DNA of 64,000 nucleotides from Hirudinaria manillensis. Its lineage: Eukaryota > Annelida > Clitellata > Hirudinida > Hirudinidae. Shown piece by piece: positions 58,392 through 64,000 of the stretch. Each line of letters opens with the position of its first letter. The stretch's first letter is position 1. The DNA lies in the NCBI GenBank assembly GCA_034509925.1, contig CM067530.1, positions 2,997,001 to 3,061,000 of the forward strand, written 5' to 3'. A program made the position numbers and the translations under genes. Under the pieces are notes generated by a model, which ran no database searches, had not been told where the DNA came from, and was given only the letters and a program-made list of their open reading frames with translations.

Positions 58392-61300
58392 TTACTTTTT
58401 AATCTTTGTTGGGATTGGGTTTACAATGATGCTCTCCATGATTTCGAAGATTTGATGGCAGTCCATTTCTGCATTTATGTTGAAGGCAACGTCTTTGTAG
58501 AACTCTTTGAGGCTTGCTTCATTCTCCCGGTACTGGGTTATATTGTAGCAGACATTTTCTGGGCATTAAAGAGATCACATGAGAAGTTGTGGATGAAAAT
58601 ATTTTCTTTGAATTGATTGATTTAAAAGAAAACAATGTTATAAGTTTTGTAGACTAATTTTTACCAATAAAAGCTATTAATGAGAATATAGCAAAGAAAA
58701 TAGGATCTAATGGTGGCAACTGACCAAGAGTGTTGTGAGGATGAACCTCAAGTCTGTTCTTGATCTTCTCATTCTCAGGTGGGTTCCTGATCATGTGATA
58801 GTTCTTCCCTGTAAGTGGATCAAGTCCTTCCAGAGTCAATCTCTCTACTATCTCATGGTTTGGAACTTCCAGAAAGAACACCCTGTTATGTAAAGATTTT
58901 CTTTACTAGTTCATCCAGCTATTGGCAAAGCACGAGCTCATTCTTTCCACATGTTAATAAAACACTAATGGAAGACCCAGATGCATTGGCATTAGCAATC
59001 CAATTTAGTAACGCCTCTTCCTAATCATCTCTGTTTATCTAGTGATAAAAAACTTCAAAACTCTGGTGTAAAATGGCACAAAGATGGCTGAAAAGTGCAT
59101 CTGGCCCCAAGGCATCACCTGTTAGGCTCATAATCTGAGGCGTGAAGGTACTCGGCCTGTGTCCGATTGCACGGGTAGCCATAGAGAATCCATCCCCTCG
59201 AAGGATATTCGAGGTTTTCCAATTCATTCCTCACGAGATCAAACATGGCTTCACCAGGATCTGAAGTGGATATTTTTAATAATAATAAATAAAATTTCTG
59301 ATGGTAGTTACATAAGATGTCATGAATAATTCATGAAATGATGGCTCAATAAAATAATTAGTTCTTGAAAACCTGTTGAAGAGTTAATAATAATATTAAC
59401 TAATAATAATGATAATTATTATAATGATAATGATAATAATAATATTGTAATAACAACTGCCAAGTGCAAGTGTGATTAATAAAACACGAAACTGTAAAAT
59501 GGGTTATTCATTTATGTTCCTTACAGCCATCATCATTACTGAGAAAACATTTCTATGGCAAGCAAATAAACAAAGCTTGTTGGAAAAACATGAGGCAGAA
59601 GGCAGCACTTAGAATAATAATGGGGAGTAAACCCGAGCCAAAAGCCCACAGCCATTTTTAATTACCTGGAGTGCAGGTCTCGTCACATAGCTTGAAGATT
59701 TGTCCCAGTTTCGAATCCTTTCCAATCTCGTTGCTCCTTGCATTCTCGTAAGAGACTGAGCAGTCAATGGAAGAAGATGGGAGTGATCAATCGTTAAAGA
59801 CAACTGGCAAACTAATTCTAGATATCGGAATCCCTAGTATCATCTTTATTGCAATCATGGCCCAACTTGACTTTTGTTTGTTGTACAGTTTAACTTGCGG
59901 GCTTTATCAATAAGTACCTTCTTTCCATGAAATAACCAGGCACGTTATACTCATTGCAGGTCATCATTCTTATGCATCCATAACAATGACCCCATGCAAA
60001 TGAATTGTTCAAAACACGAGCCAACTAATGCAATGCAACTCACTCGTACTGATCTTGTACTTGTCCTTGAACATCCTCGCCAGAGTCTCCATGCCACTGC
60101 CCACTGGTCCGAAGAAGATGATCCTCGGCGTCTGCAACATGGCCGTCCTTTTCGGCTGGCACACAACTTGGAGCACTGAAGACAAAAGTATATAAAAAAA
60201 ATATATTTATATTTAAATGTTGATGGAATCAAACTTTCATTGGCTCAGACGGAGATATCCTCGAGAATAAATTATCATAAATTATTATAATAAATCAAGT
60301 GTAGAGATGTGGACGAACCTCTCTGGAAGACGTCGTCTATCGGCTGGTCAGCATTCACTTCCTTGGCCGTGTGGCAGTATGCAGAGACGAGGGCCCTGCT
60401 CTTGAGGCAATAATCGTTGATTCTCTCGTCCAAAGAAACCTTTACCTTTGGGGGAGATTTCTTCTCGACCTGAGACATTGATGGCACTTTAGATGGTGCT
60501 AACTCTTCTGGATTTGAGTAGATGAATTAATTAATTAGAGACAAACAATGCCTTCTAGGACCATCTTGGCCTTCTTAACCAAATATTAACCATAACACAA
60601 CTGGCCAAAAAAGCAGAGAAATATAATGATGGAACTTCTTAAGTACTAAAGTAATGATGTTATGACATTATTGATGCACAATTATTGTGACTAATTGCCA
60701 AGCATTTGATAGTGGAGTGTCAAGACTGTTTTAAGTTAACAACATCTGTGTTAAGGTCAGCCATGGGAACTTATGCAATTAAACGCGACAAGATTCTGAG
60801 GATTGTATGAAAGAAAATAAATCACCTTTGGGCGAGCCTTTGACCGACTCCTGTTTTGGATGAAAGCTTGCTCTGCCAATGAGAATGTCAACTGGTGCCT
60901 TCAGTAAGACTGAATCAAAGCATGACATGTGTTACAGATTGTGTGTCCCAAGATGTGTGTCATCAGACAGAGCATCGTCATGATCATTACAAGCATTATC
61001 GTCAATAAACAAACATACTCTACAACCTGTGTGATTGGGAAAGTAGCCAGTTGCACAGAGGAAGAGAGCATGTTGCCTTGAGGGCACAATGCCGTCCATG
61101 ACCCAGCCGACATTGTTTTCCTCCAATGCCTGGAGTCTGCAATGATGATGATGTGCAATTGACTTCCCATAATGGCAAGTAAGAAACAATGAGTTAAGAA
61201 AAGTAGATGGCTAAAGATAGATTAAAAACAGCTTGTAGAAATGTTGATTGATGGAGTTATTATTATTAAATCAGTGATAGTGATTTATTTTTCATGAGCA

Positions 61301-61877
61301 CAGTAAAAGTAATGTTAATGTTATTACCAACCTTGCCTTTACCAGGTCCACCCACTGTGGTACAGGTATCATCTGTGAATTGTCAACGTTAAAGGTCCCA
61401 AGAACCTCCTCACTGAAAATGCTTTCCTCTGTGACATGCTCACATTTGAATTTCTCACTCAACATCTTTGAAATGGTTGTTTTTCCAGAGAACGGTGGAC
61501 CAAGGACCAGGATCCTGTGAACTGTTATTTTTTTAAACAAGTTTTACTTGTTAATAGAATTTGTCTAACAAGTACATAACTCGATAAAGAGGCTATTAAA
61601 CAACTGAAGATTTATGGTATGTAAAAATTCGATAAACTTACTCAAATGTTCTTCGGTAATGCGTTTGAGGTATTCATCTATAAATGGCAGAGGATCATCC
61701 GGTTTCTTGATAATCAGGGCCGTCAATATTTGCTAGAATATTTCGATCCAAAATTCAAGAACACAGTCATTAAGTTTAACAAAACTAATCTACCTGAAAA
61801 ACTTCAAAAATGTGATGCTTTTCTGCATAAATTGAAAATTCAGGAGGGATCTTTACAGGTCTTTCGGTTTGATCCAT
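58392..61877 (-). CDS. AK8: Adenylate kinase 8 (two-module kinase), complete
   Basis: Eleven exons in minus-strand order: 61794-61877, 61642-61732, 61332-61521, 61027-61136, 60826-60909, 60319-60507, 60044-60175, 59666-59755, 59119-59260, 58725-58882, 58392-58558, giving 478 aa against 479 in human AK8. The N-terminus (IPPEFSIYAEKHHIFEVFQ) and the C-terminus (IFEIMESIIVNPIPTKI) match the family. Module 1 has an intact P-loop GPPFSGKTT and GWVMDGI, but its LID motif (R-I-D-P-x-T-G in relatives) is replaced by a Lys/Ser/Pro-rich stretch. Module 2 has LID LEGLDPLTGKNYH and GWILYGYP, but its P-loop reads GPVGSGME, with Met for the essential Lys. AK8 normally interconverts AMP/ADP/ATP and is linked to cilia and sperm flagella. 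Whether this one is active is open. Confidence 0.95.
59390..59455. repeat. TAA/TGA-rich simple repeat in an AK8 intron
   Basis: Runs of taataataa with gat/gata interruptions lie in the intron between AK8 exons 8 and 9 (59261-59665). Confidence 0.6.
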
Positions 61878-62217
61878 GACTGAACTATCTCAAATGTTAA
61901 GTCACCATAGTAACACGACGTCCGACTAGACAGTATTTGAGAAAAAGGGAGCATATAATCAAAATTCAATTGCTTTATTTTTTTTTAATATATAACTGTA
62001 CAAAACAGTTTTTTTTATGTTCAATATAATTCTCTTCACTTATTTAGCGATTATATGGTCAGCAGTCTGACTTCAATACGACGGCAAGCCTTCTCGCCGT
62101 AGACCGTGTAAGAACCATAAATAATAATCACGAAAAAAGACGCTTAAACGTTTTATTGGTCATTCTTCGAGCCAAGAGTTAATTCCAAAGAGTTTTATTT
62201 ACATTCCTGTCCAGCAT
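61878..62217 (-). promoter_or_regulatory. AK8 upstream region and WDR46 3' UTR
   Basis: A short gap between two minus-strand genes. It carries the WDR46 poly(A) signal (AATAAA on the minus strand, 62152-62157) and presumably the AK8 promoter. No TATA box is evident. Confidence 0.5.
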
Positions 62218-63983
62218 TTATTTCTTTTCATCCTTCTTTTTGAATCTGTCGAGAACTGACGGTTTTTTAGTGAAACGTTTCTCGTTGATCTTCAAGGACT
62301 TCTCGAGCTCTTGCTTGTTTTTAACGGCCTCCCTCATCTCCTGCCTGGTTATCTCCGCCCTCACTCCCTGCTTCCTTTTTTCTTTCTTTCCAGCTTTGCT
62401 TCTACCCTTCTTCTTGTATTTTGGTTCAAACTCAATCTTCCGTGGTTTGATGTACTATTAAAATAATGGTCATAATGTAAACAAAGCATGAAGAAATAGA
62501 TGCTTATTTTGTTGGACATAAATAGACATTGTATAATTAAGACTAAGAAGCACTGGGAAACAATATGTCCCAGCCAATAACAACTCACCAATGTCTTGAC
62601 CATTTCATCCATCTTCTCCCTCAATGTCTTTACATTCACTTGACCGATGGCACCGACGTCCAATGTAATCAGCTCCGGTTGGACCTTAAAATAAGCATAA
62701 TTAGAAATTTATTTGAATCTTATCGATTTTATGGATGATAGAAAAGTGCTTGTCCTAAGCAATGACAACAATGTTATCCATAAACAATGATAAACATAAT
62801 AAAAGCAAATGATATCCGTCATCATCTACCTTATCGAGCAACATCTTCACTTCCATCTGCCTCCTCTGCTGCTTCGTCTGGAAAGGATTTGCCTCCAGAG
62901 CATCAAAGTTGGCTTCTCCAGCACCTGAAAGTATATTTTTTAAATAATTTAAAATCAAATAATTATATTATCATATGCAAATAATTAATAATGAAACAAT
63001 ATTTTGTTCTAAAAATTTTAATTTTGAACAACAAAAATATTGACCAATGAGCGAAGAAGTTCATTTTTATGCAAAGGACTGTTGTAACAACAGCGACCAT
63101 GTGCTTGCCCAACATCCTTTAAAAGCATCATTCATGCAATATATTGGGACGAACTAATGGATGGAAGGATGGATGAATGAATGAGTAGATGGATAGATAC
63201 GTATGGGCGAGTGGAGTCGTTAGAGGGGTGATGGATGGATGGTGCGAAGATTGAGTGAGTGCTAGCATTTCATCATATTAGCTTTATGCAATCAATGATA
63301 CCACTATTTGTTTTATTATTATTATTATTATTCAGAATTTAATATAAAGTCTATTACAATGCATTATAATATAAAAATAGAATAAACAATCAATCAATCA
63401 ATAAATCACCAACCTGGAACGAGAAGGCTCTGAACTCCGGCCGTGTGCCCAAACCCAAGGACATCCTCGAATGGACAGAAGGAAACGCTGTGAATCGAAG
63501 TCCTTTCCACTGTGTGACTGTAATACGGGTCGATGATCGGCTTGCGAGTCACGTCCTTGTAAACCTGGATGAGGAGCGCAACGATGTTGTTTAAAAAAAA
63601 CAAGTTTAAACTTAAACTAAATTGTTGTTATCTAATTATTAAAGATGAATAATTAATTAGTACTTTAAAAAAAAGGCAGGCTGCACAAAAGATGCAAATC
63701 ATGTACAACTAAAGAGCCTAATACACATTCATCATCAATCAGCCAATCGAATTCGATTCTCCTCGATTAACATATTTAAATTAACATATTAAATTGACAC
63801 CGTCTGTCGGTCGAGCCGACGGTACTGACGTTCACGACGTTGGCCATGCCGGCTGCGAGGAGTCCCGTCTGACTGAAGTCGAGGTGAGAGGCACCGAACT
63901 GGAGATGGTTCTTGTGCAGCAACTTGTACGTCCTCAGGTCCCAGATCTTCAGCTGCCTGTCGAGTCCCGATGTTGCCATGTAG
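62218..63983 (-). CDS. WDR46: WDR46/UTP7, C-terminal part (runs off the right edge)
   Basis: Five exons are visible in minus-strand order: 63830-63983, 63414-63564, 62830-62924, 62589-62684, 62218-62454, with consistent phases. The first encodes the last WD repeats ([30 protein letters not shown]), the second the diagnostic [19 protein letters not shown], the third [18 protein letters not shown], and the rest the conserved Lys-rich tail ending [12 protein letters not shown]. This is the C-terminus of the small-subunit processome protein UTP7/WDR46, which acts in the nucleolus in 18S rRNA maturation. The N-terminal half lies beyond the window. Confidence 0.95.
63155..63245. repeat. GGAT/GAAT-type microsatellite in a WDR46 intron
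   Basis: An imperfect tetranucleotide run (atggatggaaggatggatgaatgaatg and variants) lies in the intron between 62925 and 63413. A short ATT run follows near 63313-63332. Confidence 0.7.
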
Positions 63984-64000
63984 CTGGTTATAAATGAAAA

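Noticed and set aside
60901-61189. Alternative minus-strand frame over AK8 exon 4 and its neighbours
   Set aside because: It reads through the intron; the exon with GWVMDGI in the AK8 frame accounts for the conserved part.
61646-61879. Plus-strand frame of 77 codons
   Set aside because: It is antisense to AK8 exons 1 and 2, whose minus-strand translation matches the AK8 N-terminus.

Overview
The window is animal nuclear DNA: AT-rich, with spliced genes using short GT-AG introns, arthropod-style TATA/initiator promoters and AATAAA signals. The gene set (inducible Hsp90 ending in MEEVD, WDR46, adenylate kinase 8, a short nuclear receptor, a C2-PDZ protein) fits an arthropod, probably an insect. 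I cannot name the species from the sequence.

Left two thirds (1-40657): a head-to-tail array of five units of about 8.15 kb that runs off the left edge. Each unit holds two diverged copies (A and B, 3682 bp apart) of an 11-exon gene, plus a spacer of about 0.9 kb. All ten copies read open through the exons I joined (about 513 aa for A, 508 aa for B). The protein has an N-terminal BC-box/Cul2-box-like segment, leucine-rich repeats and a helical C-terminal half, which resembles the ZYG11/ZER1 family of CUL2 ubiquitin-ligase substrate receptors. That family assignment is inference. Units 1-4 are nearly identical; unit 5, at the right edge, is more diverged. The spacer carries a broken copy of the promoter and first exon of the C2-PDZ gene next door, so the array was built from a duplication that reached into its neighbour.

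Array edge (40658-43030): a 5'-truncated LINE with a restriction-like endonuclease lies in the last spacer, followed by a 154-bp solo LTR flanked by 5-bp target duplications.

Right third (43843-64000), single-copy genes: a C2-PDZ gene resembling the front half of RGS3 but with no RGS domain (+); Hsp90 with heat-shock elements, a TATA box and a non-coding first exon (+); an unrecognised six-exon 157-aa protein (+); a nuclear receptor with a DNA-binding domain but no ligand-binding domain (+); complete AK8 in 11 exons (-); and the 3' part of WDR46/UTP7, cut by the right edge (-). In AK8 the two kinase modules have lost complementary motifs: the P-loop lysine is gone from module 2 and the LID motif from module 1.

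The single-copy genes look like ordinary neighbours with no shared pathway. The unusual part of the window is the young, nested, homogenised array of putative ubiquitin-ligase receptors.
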